In this document: piece by piece, positions 55,191 to 63,481 of the stretch | Layout: each line of letters opens with the position of its first letter | How positions within the stretch are numbered: position 1 is the stretch's first letter | Assembly: GCF_001279005.1 (NCBI RefSeq) | Contig: NZ_LGCN01000040.1 | Span: forward strand, 98,199-162,198 | Reading direction: 5' to 3' | DNA from: Streptomyces caelestis | GTDB taxonomy: Bacteria > Actinomycetota > Actinomycetes > Streptomycetales > Streptomycetaceae | DNA length: 64,000 nt | Position numbers and translations under genes: made by a program | Notes under the pieces: model-generated | Database searches by the model: none | What the model saw: only the letters and a program-made list of their open reading frames with translations | What the model was told of the DNA's origin: nothing

Positions 55191-57329
55191 TTAACGCGGT
55201 TCGTCCCCGTTCGCGAGCCCCAGCGAGCGCTTGAGGAAGCCGAGCTGGAGGCGGAGCAGGTTCTCGGCGACCTCCTCCTGCGGGGTCATGTGGGTGACCC
55301 CGGACAGGGGCAGCACCTCGTGCGGGCGGCCGGCCGCCAGCAGCGCGGAGGAGAGCCGCAGCGAGTGGGCGACCACCACGTTGTCGTCCGCGAGGCCGTG
55401 GATGATCATCATCGGGCGGTGCGGCTCGACGGCGCCGACCAGGCCCGCGTCGTCGATCACCGAGTTGCGGCGGTAGACCTCCGGCTGCTCGTCCGGGTGG
55501 CCGACGTACCGTTCCTGGTAGTGGGTGTCGTAGAGGCGGAGATCGGTGACCGGGGCGCCCACCACGGCCGCGTGGAAGACGTCGGGGCGGCGCAGGACGG
55601 CGAGGGCCGCCAGGTAACCGCCGAAGGACCAGCCCCGGACGGCGACCCGGTCCAGGTCGAGCGGGAAGTCGGCGGCGAGCGCCCGGAGCGCGTCCACCTG
55701 GTCCTGGACGACGACGTCGGCGAGGTCGTCCCGGACGGACTTCTCCCAGGCGGGCGAGCGGCCCGGCGTCCCCCGTCCGTCCGCGACGATCACCGCGAAA
55801 CCCTGGTCGGCGAACCACTGCGAGGTCAGGTGCGGGTTGTGGGCGGCGAGCACCCGCTGCCCGTGCGGACCGCCGTAGGGGTCCATGAGCACCGGCAGGG
55901 GAGTGTCCCCGGCGTAGTCCCGGGGCATAAGCACGGCGCACGGAATACGGCGTGCGCCCCCCTGTGTCAGCGTCACGCGGGGGGACATACCGGGGTCTTC
56001 GGCGTACGAGGGGACAGTCGCCGTCGGTTTCCCGTCACGCAGGACCTGGACCCGCGAACCTGGCCGGTCCGGCACCGCGGAGACGAGCACGGTCACGCCT
56101 CCGGCGCGTACCGCCGAGTGCACACCGGGCTCCCGCGAGACGCGTTCCACGCCGAGTTCGTTCACCCGGTAGACGTGCACCTCGCCGACCTCCGGGTCGG
56201 CCGCCTCCTCGCCCGCCGACGCCGAGACCAGCACGTCGTCGGCGGAGACGTCCAGTACGGCGCGGATGTGCAACTGCGCTCCGGTGAGCGGTCGTTCACC
56301 GACGGCGAGTCGTCGCGCGCCCCCCTCGTCCGCGATCCGCACCAGCTGCCCGGAGGGGCTCCAGCAGGGCGCCCCGGGGAAAAGTTCCAGCCAAATCGGA
56401 TCTTCGTCGGCGTGCACCATCCGGGTCGCCCCGGAGTCCGGGTCCACGGCCAGGATCAGCGCGGCGCGCTGGTCGCGCGCCTGGACCAGCAGCAGCGGGG
56501 CACCCGCCGCTGACCAGTGCACATGGGCCAGGTACGGGTAGCGCGCACGGTCCCAGGAGACCTCGGTGCGCGTCCCGTCGAGGCCGATCACGAACAGCCG
56601 GACGTCCGCGTTCGGGGTGCCCGCCGCCGGGTACGGCACCCGCTGCGGCTCCCGCTCCGGGTGCGCCGGATCGGAGATCCACCAGCGCCGTACCGGCGTG
56701 TCGTCCACGCGCGCCACCAGCAACCGGTCCGACTCCGGAGCCCACCAGAAGCCCCGCGAGCGGCCCATCTCCTCGGCCGCGACGAACTCGGCCAGACCGT
56801 AGGTGACACCTTCCGACTCCGGGGTCGCGAGGGCGTGTCCGTCCGCGCCCTCGGCCCCCACGACGCGCAGCGCGCCCCGGGAGACGAAGGCGACGTACCG
56901 TCCGTCGGGCGACGGACGGGGGTCGATCACCGGCCCCGGCGCGGGCAGTTCACGTGCCGTCCCGGCCCGCAGTTCGGCCGTGAAAAGCCGCCCTGACAAG
57001 GCGAAAGACGCCAACTCGACGGCCGCGTCGGTGGCGTAGCCGACGATGCCGGCGCCGCCTTCGCGGCTCCGCTCGCGCCGCGCCCGCTCCTCGGCGGAGA
57101 GGTTCTCCGAGGCCCCGCCCAGGAGGGCGCGCGGGTCGGCCGCCACGCGCTCCCCGCCCCCTTCGGTGTCGAGGACCCACAGCGAATTGGCCCGGTCCGT
57201 ACCGGAACCGGAGCGCAGGAACACGACACGCGAGCCGTCGGGAGCCACGCTGAACGAACGCGGCGCGCCGAGCGTGAAACGCAGGGTACGGGCGTGCCGT
57301 CGGGGGAAGGAGTCGGTCTCGGTCGTCAT
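55191..57329 (-). CDS. S9 family peptidase (dipeptidyl peptidase IV-like)
   Basis: This 712-aa serine peptidase has a beta-propeller N-terminal domain (repeated DGSRVVFLRSG, DGRYVAFVSRG and SDRLLVARVDD blades). The C-terminal alpha/beta hydrolase domain has nucleophile S568 in GWSFGGY, Asp near 648 in HGLADDNVV and H680 in GVTHMTPQEE. EFVAAEEMGRSRGFWWAP contains the Glu pair that binds the free amino end in DPP IV enzymes. It has no signal peptide, so it is probably cytoplasmic and would trim dipeptides, possibly from peptides imported by the neighbouring transporters. It ends 100 bases from transporter 2, convergently. Confidence 0.94.
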   Translation of the reverse strand: MTTETDSFPRRHARTLRFTLGAPRSFSVAPDGSRVVFLRSGSGTDRANSLWVLDTEGGGERVAADPRALLGGASENLSAEERARRERSREGGAGIVGYATDAAVELASFALSGRLFTAELRAGTARELPAPGPVIDPRPSPDGRYVAFVSRGALRVVGAEGADGHALATPESEGVTYGLAEFVAAEEMGRSRGFWWAPESDRLLVARVDDTPVRRWWISDPAHPEREPQRVPYPAAGTPNADVRLFVIGLDGTRTEVSWDRARYPYLAHVHWSAAGAPLLLVQARDQRAALILAVDPDSGATRMVHADEDPIWLELFPGAPCWSPSGQLVRIADEGGARRLAVGERPLTGAQLHIRAVLDVSADDVLVSASAGEEAADPEVGEVHVYRVNELGVERVSREPGVHSAVRAGGVTVLVSAVPDRPGSRVQVLRDGKPTATVPSYAEDPGMSPRVTLTQGGARRIPCAVLMPRDYAGDTPLPVLMDPYGGPHGQRVLAAHNPHLTSQWFADQGFAVIVADGRGTPGRSPAWEKSVRDDLADVVVQDQVDALRALAADFPLDLDRVAVRGWSFGGYLAALAVLRRPDVFHAAVVGAPVTDLRLYDTHYQERYVGHPDEQPEVYRRNSVIDDAGLVGAVEPHRPMMIIHGLADDNVVVAHSLRLSSALLAAGRPHEVLPLSGVTHMTPQEEVAENLLRLQLGFLKRSLGLANGDEPR

Positions 57330-57514
57330 GCCATGACCATATTGGCCATGCGCCCCCTTGTGCGGCCGTGCGCCGACCGATGCGCACGTACGGATAGTTA
57401 TGATCGTTAGCGCATAGTGGGTATGAACCTGCTGGCTGCTGTCTGGCTTTGCTTGCCCCCATGTTCCTACGTCCCCCTACCCCCGCGCTCTGGGACCTTT
57501 GGAGGTGAACCGCC

Positions 57515-57709
57515 GTGGCACTCTCGATTTCGGCGGTGGTGCTGCTGGCGATCATCGTCTTCCTGCTGATCAAGAAGTCGGGTCTGAAGGCAGGGCACGC
57601 CGTGGTGTGCATGCTGCTCGGCTTCTACCTCGCCTCGTCGACGATCGCCCCGACCATCAGCGAACTGACGACGAACCTCGCGGGGATGATCGGCAGCATC
57701 AACTTCTGA
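57515..57709 (+). CDS. 64-aa membrane protein
   Basis: This small protein has two hydrophobic segments: ISAVVLLAIIVFLLIKKSGL (residues 4-23) and HAVVCMLLGFYLASSTIAPT (29-48). A short tail follows (ISELTTNLAGMIGSINF). The GTG at 57515 is preceded by a perfect GGAGGTGA ribosome site 7 bases away. The neighbourhood in streptomycetes regularly includes this gene after the peptide transporters, from memory. Function is unknown; no lipobox is present. Confidence 0.85.
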   Translation: MALSISAVVLLAIIVFLLIKKSGLKAGHAVVCMLLGFYLASSTIAPTISELTTNLAGMIGSINF

Positions 57710-57718
57710 GCGCCGTCT

Positions 57719-57758
57719 TCCGGCCGGGACCCGTGGCACGTCCCGGGACCCGGCCGGA
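57719..57758 (+). terminator. Terminator after the 64-aa gene
   Basis: TCCGGCCGGG (57719-57728) pairs perfectly with CCCGGCCGGA (57749-57758), and inner bases can extend the stem (ACCCG/CGGGA-like). It lies 10 bases after the stop. Confidence 0.75.
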
Positions 57759-58154
57759 GCCCACGTCCCGTCAGGCCTCCCCTTCCGCCCCGGGCCGGTC
57801 CCCGTGGGCTCCGGACGGCGACGCCCGAGGGGCGGACACGCCTGCGCTCCGTCCGGCCTTCCGCCGCGGCCGGACGCCGTGGCGCCGGCGGCCCGGAGGG
57901 CGGGCCGTGGGGGAGCGGCGCGTCGGCAGCCGTGCCGACGGCCGTCACGTCGTCCGCGGCGACTCCGCCGGGACCGTGCGGGCGGGATCGTGCGGTGGGA
58001 CCGTGCGGGCGGGGGAGGGCGACGGGGGACCGGTCGCCGGCGACAGCCGGAGCGGGTGGTCCTCCCGACTCGCGCGCCTCGCCCCCTCGCCTGTTACTCA
58101 CTGGTAAGCAATGATGGCGGGGCCATCATCCACGCGCGCAGGGCGGAGCCGACG
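57759..58154. other. Intergenic region before the amidase gene
   Basis: About 400 bases of very GC-rich sequence carry no convincing gene on either strand. Only the last 60 bases, around TTACTCACTGGTAAGCAATG, look regulatory. Confidence 0.5.
58094..58107 (+). promoter_or_regulatory. TTAC-N6-GTAA inverted repeat upstream of the amidase
   Basis: TTACTCACTGGTAA stands out as AT-rich in a GC-rich region, 48 bases before the amidase start. The TTAC-N6-GTAA form resembles operators of TetR-family repressors in actinomycetes. No TetR gene is in the window. Confidence 0.45.
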
Positions 58155-59582
58155 GTGACGACTTCCGAGGAACAGAGCGAGGCGCAGGCGAGGGTGCACG
58201 TCTTCCGGGACGACGCCCTGGGCGATCACGACGCGGTCGGCCTCGCCGAGGCGATCCGCCGGCGCGAGGTCGGCGCCGCCGAGGCCGCCCGTGACGCGGC
58301 GGCCCGGGTCGGGGCCGTGGAGTCCCGGCTCCACGCGGTCCAGGTGCACCTCGACGTCCCGGCGCACGGCTCCGCGCCCGCCGGCGCCTTCGCCGGGGTG
58401 CCGACCTTCGTCAAGGACAACACCGACTACCAGGGCCTGCCCACCGGGCACGGCAGCGCCGCCTTCGCGCCCCGCGCCGCCCGACGGCACGCCCCGTTCA
58501 CCCGCCAGTTCCTGAGCACCGGTGTCACCGTCCTCGGCAAGACCCGGCTGCCCGAGTTCGGGTTCAGCCCCACCACGGAGTTCGAGGGGGCCGAGCCCGT
58601 CCGCAACCCGTGGCACACGGACCACTCGGCGGGCGGTTCCTCGGGCGGCAGCGCGGCCCTGGTCGCCGCCGGAGCGGTGCCGATCGCGCACGCCAACGAC
58701 GGCGGCGGCTCGATCCGCATCCCGGCCGCCTGTTGCGGACTCGTCGGTCTCAAGCCGACCCGCGGCCGGGTGGTGGCCAACGCGCAGGGCCGCCGGCTCC
58801 CCATCGACCTCGTCACCGACGGCGTCGTGAGCCGCTCGGTGCGCGACAGCGCGGCGTTCCTGGCCGCCGCGGAACAGCACTGGCGCAACCCCGGGCTGCC
58901 GCCCGTGGGCCTCGTCGAGGGCCCTTCGGACCGCCGTCTGCGCATCGGCCTCCTGGTGGACTCCCCGAACGGCGTCCGGGTGGACGCCGACACCCGGGCG
59001 GCCGTCACGGAGACGGCCGAGCGCCTCGAACGGCTCGGTCATACCGTGGAACCGGTGGAGCTGTCCATCGACCCGCACTTCACCGACGACTTCCTCACCT
59101 ACTGGGGCATGCTGTCGTTCCTGCTCGGCGTCACCGGCAGGACGCTGGGCGCGGACTTCGACCGGAGCCGTATGGACGGCCTGAGCCGGGGCCTGCGCGA
59201 GGCGTACGTGGGGAAGTGGAAGCGGACGCCGGGCGTCGTGCGCCGGCTGAAGCGCACGCGGGAGGCGTACGCGGCGGGCTTCCGGGGCCTCGACGTGATC
59301 CTCTCCCCGGTCCTGGCCCACACCACCCCGCCGATCGGCCACCTCAACCCGGCCGTCCCCTACGCCACCCTGATCGAACGCATCCTCGCCTACGTGGCGT
59401 TCACCCCGGTCAACAACGTCGTCGGCACCCCGTCGATCGCGGTCCCGGCCGCGCACACGACGGCGGACGGCCTGCCGGTCGGCGTTATGGTCTCGGGCCG
59501 CCCGGGCGCCGAACGCACCCTGCTGGAGCTGGCGTTCGAGCTGGAGGCGGACCGGCCGTTCCGGCGGCTCCAGGATTCCTGA
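58155..59582 (+). CDS. Amidase (amidase-signature family)
   Basis: This 475-aa amidase has the Ser-cisSer-Lys site: Lys in GVPTFVKDNTDYQG, cis-Ser in HSAGGSSGGSAALVAAG and the nucleophile Ser in NDGGGSIRIPAACCGLVGLKPTRG. The C-terminal FTPVNNVVGTPSIAVPA and GLPVGVMVSGRPGAE are also typical. The cytosolic form probably hydrolyses an amide such as 6-aminohexanoate-cyclic-dimer-like or aryl-acyl amides; the substrate cannot be told. GTG 58155 has GGAG 6 bases upstream. It stands alone. Confidence 0.93.
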   Translation: MTTSEEQSEAQARVHVFRDDALGDHDAVGLAEAIRRREVGAAEAARDAAARVGAVESRLHAVQVHLDVPAHGSAPAGAFAGVPTFVKDNTDYQGLPTGHGSAAFAPRAARRHAPFTRQFLSTGVTVLGKTRLPEFGFSPTTEFEGAEPVRNPWHTDHSAGGSSGGSAALVAAGAVPIAHANDGGGSIRIPAACCGLVGLKPTRGRVVANAQGRRLPIDLVTDGVVSRSVRDSAAFLAAAEQHWRNPGLPPVGLVEGPSDRRLRIGLLVDSPNGVRVDADTRAAVTETAERLERLGHTVEPVELSIDPHFTDDFLTYWGMLSFLLGVTGRTLGADFDRSRMDGLSRGLREAYVGKWKRTPGVVRRLKRTREAYAAGFRGLDVILSPVLAHTTPPIGHLNPAVPYATLIERILAYVAFTPVNNVVGTPSIAVPAAHTTADGLPVGVMVSGRPGAERTLLELAFELEADRPFRRLQDS

Positions 59583-59612
59583 GGGGAGGCCCGGGTGCCG
59601 CCCCGCCGTCCT

Positions 59613-61490
59613 TCAGAGCAGGAGCAGCACCGCCGCGCCCCACAGCACCGACAGGGCCACCAGCGGAGGCCCGACCGGCATGCCCTGCTGCCCCGACGGC
59701 GCCTCCGCCGACGGTCGCAGCTCCGGGCGGAGCAGCAGCGCCCGCACTTCCCCGGTGACGCGCTCCGCACCCGGCTCGCGGCCCAGGCGGCGCTCCAGCC
59801 ACGTCCAGCCGGTGGGGGAGACCCCGACGGAGGAGCCCTCGGCCCGGCTGATGCGGATGCCGTCGTCGGAGTGCCGCACGGACGTGATCACGTCCCACGG
59901 GACCCGCCGCACGCGCCACGCCCCGGTCACCCACAGCCCGTTACGGTCGGCGGTGATCCGCCAGGTGAGCGCCGTCGACACGGACGTCACCAGCCACGGC
60001 AGGACCACGGCCAACCACAGCAGGCTCCACGACGGCCCCTCATCGAGCGCGGCCCATATGCCGCCGCCCTGCACCAGCAGCAGACCGAGGCCGACCGCAC
60101 GCGAGAAGCCGTGGGCCCGCCACACCCGCGGGCCCGCCGTGGGCGTCATGCCGGCGGCGACCTCGTCGACGGGCCGCTGCGGGTCCTTCTGCTCATGGTG
60201 CTGCGGCCCGCGCTTTCCCCACCCCGGAACGGCCGGTCTCACCGCGGTGACGCTGCACTCCACCACCACCTCGGCGGCGTCCGCGTCGGTGCGCGCGGCG
60301 AAGGCCACCTCGGCGCCCGCGTAGGGGACGCCGTACAGGACGGCCTCCCGCAGCGGCGGGGTGGGGCCCCCGCCCCGGATGATCTCCGTGAGCCTGTCGA
60401 GTCCGACGGCGGCCCCGGGGCCCTCGTCCACGTCGCGGTCATCCTCGTCCTCGTCCTGGTCCTCGAAGACGTATTGCGAGTGGAAGTGCAGGATCGGCCG
60501 GAAACCCTCCGGATCATCGGCCGCGAACACCCAGGTGCGGCTGTCCTTGTGGTCCTCGCGCACCAGCACGTGCAGCACCGGCAGCGGTCCGCGCCCCAGT
60601 CGCCGCGAACGCGTCCGCCCGACCGCCCCGTTCACGAGGAACGCCAGTGCCGCGGCGGAGCCGCCCAGCACCAGCAGCTCCCAGCCGAAGACGTCGTACG
60701 GCTCCGCGACCAGCGCCGCCCAGTCGCCGTCCACGACGACGTCGACCCGGCTGCCCACGGGGAAGTCCTCGGGGAAGGCCGTCTCGAAGCGATGGGTACG
60801 CCCGTCGGCCGTCACCGTCAGGACGTCGGCGTCCTCGTCGCTCCGGTCCAGGGCCGTGACCCGACCGGACAGTTCCGTGGCGCCCGCGGCCCGCTCCTCG
60901 TACGCGTCGGCGACCTGCTGGGCCTGCTGGAAGCCGAACCCGGCGACGGCCAGCAGCAGCGCGGCCAGGACGAAGAAGAGCCGGCCCCGGCGGAACGTCC
61001 GCGCGGCGGCGGGCAGCGGCTGTGCGACCGGTCCGGCCGCCTCCAGGGCCAGCGACCGCTGCCGTCCGGCGGCGGCCAGCCGGTGGACGATCCCCGCGGT
61101 GGCGAACGCGACGGCCAGGAGGAACGCGAGCGCGGACGGCCGGCCGAACGCGGTGAAACCCTCCTCGACGACGAGGGCCGCCAGCACGGCCGCGAGCCCG
61201 GCGAGCGCGAGCCGCGGTTGCCGCCACACCCAGTACGGGGTCAGCACCATGACGACGGCCACCCCGAGCCCTGGCCAATCGGTGCCGCACGGGTCGGCGG
61301 ACGTGCAGGCGGCGACGGGGCCCGCCTCCAGTTCCCACACGACGGAGACGACCAACGCCAGGACCGCCCACAGAGGATGGGCCCACAGGGCGGGTACGGC
61401 GGCGAGCCAGCGCCGGGCGTCGGGAGTCCGCCAGTCGGTGGTGCCGGGCGGTATGTGCTCGGCGGGCAACGGCACGGGATGTGTGGACAC
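59613..61490 (-). CDS. Large membrane protein with C-terminal PH-like domain
   Basis: This 625-aa protein has about eight hydrophobic helices: four to five in the first 200 residues (LWAVLALVVSVVWEL, LALAGLAAVLAALVV, SALAFLLAVAFATAGIV, RLFFVLAALLLAVAGFGF). A soluble beta-rich segment follows (ELSGRVTALDRSDEDADVLT, VGSRVDVVVDG), then an acidic loop (FEDQDEDEDDRDVDEG) and two more helices. The C-terminal bacterial PH-like domain reads LTWRITADRNGLWVTGAWRVRRVPWDVITSVRHSDDGIRI. Function unknown. GTG 61490 (VSTHPVPLPAEHI) is the likely start. Confidence 0.8.
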   Translation of the reverse strand: MSTHPVPLPAEHIPPGTTDWRTPDARRWLAAVPALWAHPLWAVLALVVSVVWELEAGPVAACTSADPCGTDWPGLGVAVVMVLTPYWVWRQPRLALAGLAAVLAALVVEEGFTAFGRPSALAFLLAVAFATAGIVHRLAAAGRQRSLALEAAGPVAQPLPAAARTFRRGRLFFVLAALLLAVAGFGFQQAQQVADAYEERAAGATELSGRVTALDRSDEDADVLTVTADGRTHRFETAFPEDFPVGSRVDVVVDGDWAALVAEPYDVFGWELLVLGGSAAALAFLVNGAVGRTRSRRLGRGPLPVLHVLVREDHKDSRTWVFAADDPEGFRPILHFHSQYVFEDQDEDEDDRDVDEGPGAAVGLDRLTEIIRGGGPTPPLREAVLYGVPYAGAEVAFAARTDADAAEVVVECSVTAVRPAVPGWGKRGPQHHEQKDPQRPVDEVAAGMTPTAGPRVWRAHGFSRAVGLGLLLVQGGGIWAALDEGPSWSLLWLAVVLPWLVTSVSTALTWRITADRNGLWVTGAWRVRRVPWDVITSVRHSDDGIRISRAEGSSVGVSPTGWTWLERRLGREPGAERVTGEVRALLLRPELRPSAEAPSGQQGMPVGPPLVALSVLWGAAVLLLL

Positions 61491-61525
61491 CCGCGCATTA
61501 TGATCACACGCGCTGTCCGGCGGGA

Positions 61526-61735
61526 TCAGCCCTCGACCGCGTACGGCACGAAGCCGGCCCATGCGGCGGGGGTGAAGGCCAGCCGGGGGCCCTCAACGTT
61601 CTTCGAGTCACGGACGTGGACCGTGCCGGGTTCGGTGGCGATCTCGACGCAGGAGTCGCCTTCATTTCCGTCGCTGTAGCTGCTCTTGAACCATGCGAGG
61701 ACCGAAGTGTGGTGGCCGGTGACCTTGCGGATCAT
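61526..61735 (-). CDS. DUF397 protein
   Basis: This 69-aa protein reads LAWFKSSYSDGNEGDSCVEIATEPGTVHVRDSKNVEGPRLAFTPAAWAGFV, the complete DUF397 pattern (WxKSSYSxxxGxxCVEVA...VxVRDSK...L.F...W..F). In Streptomyces, DUF397 genes sit beside XRE/DUF5753 regulators and act with them in differentiation and antibiotic control, as in the WhiJ type. The ATG at 61735 overlaps the XRE gene stop (ATGA). Confidence 0.95.
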   Translation of the reverse strand: MIRKVTGHHTSVLAWFKSSYSDGNEGDSCVEIATEPGTVHVRDSKNVEGPRLAFTPAAWAGFVPYAVEG

Positions 61736-62616
61736 GTTTCCCCCAGCAGTTCCTCGATGAAGGCCAGCGACTCCCGAGGTGGGAGAGCCTGCGCACGGAT
61801 GGTGCCATACCGTAGTTCGACGATGCGGAGTTGCCGACTGTCCGAGACCGGGCGGCCGTTGAACGCTCCCTCGCAGCGTGCCACTGCCGAGCCGTCCTCG
61901 AACTTCAGCAACTCGATCTTCCCGTCCAGGCCGGGATGGACCTCGCAGCGCGTCGGCATCACTTGAAGCGTCACGCAACGCAGTCTGCCCACCTCAAGCA
62001 GGTGTTCGAGCTGCGCGCGCCACACCATTGTGCCTCCGAGCGGACGCCGTAGCGGAGCTTCCTCCAGGACGAAACCGAGTGTGGGCGCCGGGTCCTTCTG
62101 GAAGATGGCTTGCCGGTCCATGCGGGCGGCCACCATCCGCTCGATTTCCTCCTGCGAGTAGGCGGGTTGCCGTGACTCGAAGGCCGCCCTGGCGTGATCG
62201 GCCGTCTGGAGGAGCCCGCTGATGCTGTGGCAGACGTAGAGGCCGATCTCCACGGCTCGCCCCTCCATCTGCGCCAGATCCCGCACCTTCTTCGGGTACC
62301 GGACCTTCTTCACGTCCTCCTTCATCGCCGCGATGAGCCCACCGGCGCCCAGCACCTCGTCCGCCGTGTCCAGGTACTCGGGCCTCGGGATCCGCTTGCC
62401 CGTCTCGATCTTGTAGACGAGGTCCTCGCCGTACCCGACCGCCACCGCGAAGTCGCAGACCCGCATGCCCGTCGCTTCCCGGCGAAGCCTCAACTGCCTT
62501 CCCACCGTGGCGATCACGGCGAGCGCCCAGTCGTCGTCCGGGTCCACCTCCCAGCCCGGCTCGTCCGTCCGGTCCGTCCCGGTCCCGATCCGCACCGCCT
62601 CACCGTTCACCGACAT
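61732..62616 (-). CDS. XRE-family regulator with DUF5753 (WhiJ-like)
   Basis: This 294-aa regulator has an HTH at about residues 35-85 (VGRQLRLRREATGMRVCDFAVAVGYGEDLVYKIETGKRIPRPEYL). The DUF5753 domain reads CHSISGLLQTADHARAAF, MVAARMDRQAIFQKDPAPTLGFVLEEAPLRR, LLEVGRLRCVTLQVMP and GKIELLKFEDGSAVA. ATG 62616 has GGAGGGG 6 bases upstream. It is coupled to DUF397 and divergent from the ATPase gene at 62771, the usual three-gene module. Confidence 0.94.
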   Translation of the reverse strand: MSVNGEAVRIGTGTDRTDEPGWEVDPDDDWALAVIATVGRQLRLRREATGMRVCDFAVAVGYGEDLVYKIETGKRIPRPEYLDTADEVLGAGGLIAAMKEDVKKVRYPKKVRDLAQMEGRAVEIGLYVCHSISGLLQTADHARAAFESRQPAYSQEEIERMVAARMDRQAIFQKDPAPTLGFVLEEAPLRRPLGGTMVWRAQLEHLLEVGRLRCVTLQVMPTRCEVHPGLDGKIELLKFEDGSAVARCEGAFNGRPVSDSRQLRIVELRYGTIRAQALPPRESLAFIEELLGET

Positions 62617-62770
62617 GCGCGCCCCTCCGTAGTGCTGCGACGTACTGTTCCGCCCCGCTCGCAGGAGTTGCTTCGACAGTCCCGACAGCGCTGGACAAAG
62701 CCTGGACTGTAGCTCTACGTAACAGGGCAATCACAGATCACGGTACGTCCGATCGGCCACGCTCGGTGAC

Positions 62771-63253
62771 GTGAATCAGCAAACTCAGGGAATCGCCGAG
62801 CATGGGTCACGACCCGAACCCGACCACGGCGTCCGCAACTTCAGCATGCTGCTGTCGTCCACTCCCCGCGGTGCCCGCCTCGCCCGCCTGCTCGCGGTGG
62901 ACACGCTCCGGAGCTGGGGACTCCCGCACGAACGGGCGAGCCACGTCGTCGCGGAATTGGCCACCAACGCGGCCACCCACGGTCGCCTCCCCGGCCGCAG
63001 CTTCCGGCTCACGCTCTACGTGGTCGGCACCACGCTCCGCATCGAGGTCACCGACACACGCGGTGACCGGATGCCCGCGCCGCAAGCACCGGACGCGACG
63101 GCCGAGTCGGGCCGGGGCCTGCTGCTCGTCGAGGCGCTGGCCGACCGCTGGGGAGTAGCCGAAGGGCGGTTCCCGCGCAAGACCGTCTGGGCCGAACTGA
63201 GCTTCACGCCGCCGGAACCCGCACCCTCGCGCTCCGGTGCCGTCGACGACTGA
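62771..63253 (+). CDS. GHKL ATP-binding regulator of the XRE/DUF397 module
   Basis: This 160-aa RsbW-like ATPase has ASHVVAELATNAATHG (N-box with Asn), RIEVTDTRGDRMP (G1 box) and ESGRGLLLVEALADRWGV (G2 box), ending KTVWAELSF. Such ATPases accompany WhiJ/DUF397 pairs in streptomycetes. GTG 62771 is the start. The 154-base gap to the divergent XRE gene should hold both promoters. Confidence 0.92.
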   Translation: MNQQTQGIAEHGSRPEPDHGVRNFSMLLSSTPRGARLARLLAVDTLRSWGLPHERASHVVAELATNAATHGRLPGRSFRLTLYVVGTTLRIEVTDTRGDRMPAPQAPDATAESGRGLLLVEALADRWGVAEGRFPRKTVWAELSFTPPEPAPSRSGAVDD

Positions 63254-63415
63254 AAGACAAAGAACTTCAGGGAAAACACCCCCCGCCAAACCCCACCCCT
63301 CCCGCCCGTGGTCGCGCTCACTCGGGCGGGTGAACATCCTCGAACCGGCTGGATTTCGCGGCCCCCAAGGGGCGACGCTCAGCGCAACGCACCACCGCAA
63401 CCACAGACATGAGAC

Positions 63416-63452
63416 GGCCCCCGCCGGGACGGACAATCCCGGTGCGAGGGCC
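63416..63452 (+). promoter_or_regulatory. Stem-loop in the leader of the last gene
   Basis: CCGGGA (63424-63429) pairs with TCCCGG (63437-63442), and the outer GGCCC (63416-63420) pairs with GGGCC (63448-63452). It lies 30 bases before the start codon of the downstream HTH gene, so it could end transcription from the ATPase gene or act as a leader structure. Confidence 0.5.
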
Positions 63453-63481
63453 TGACCACCGAGGAAGAAGAAGGCTTCCCG

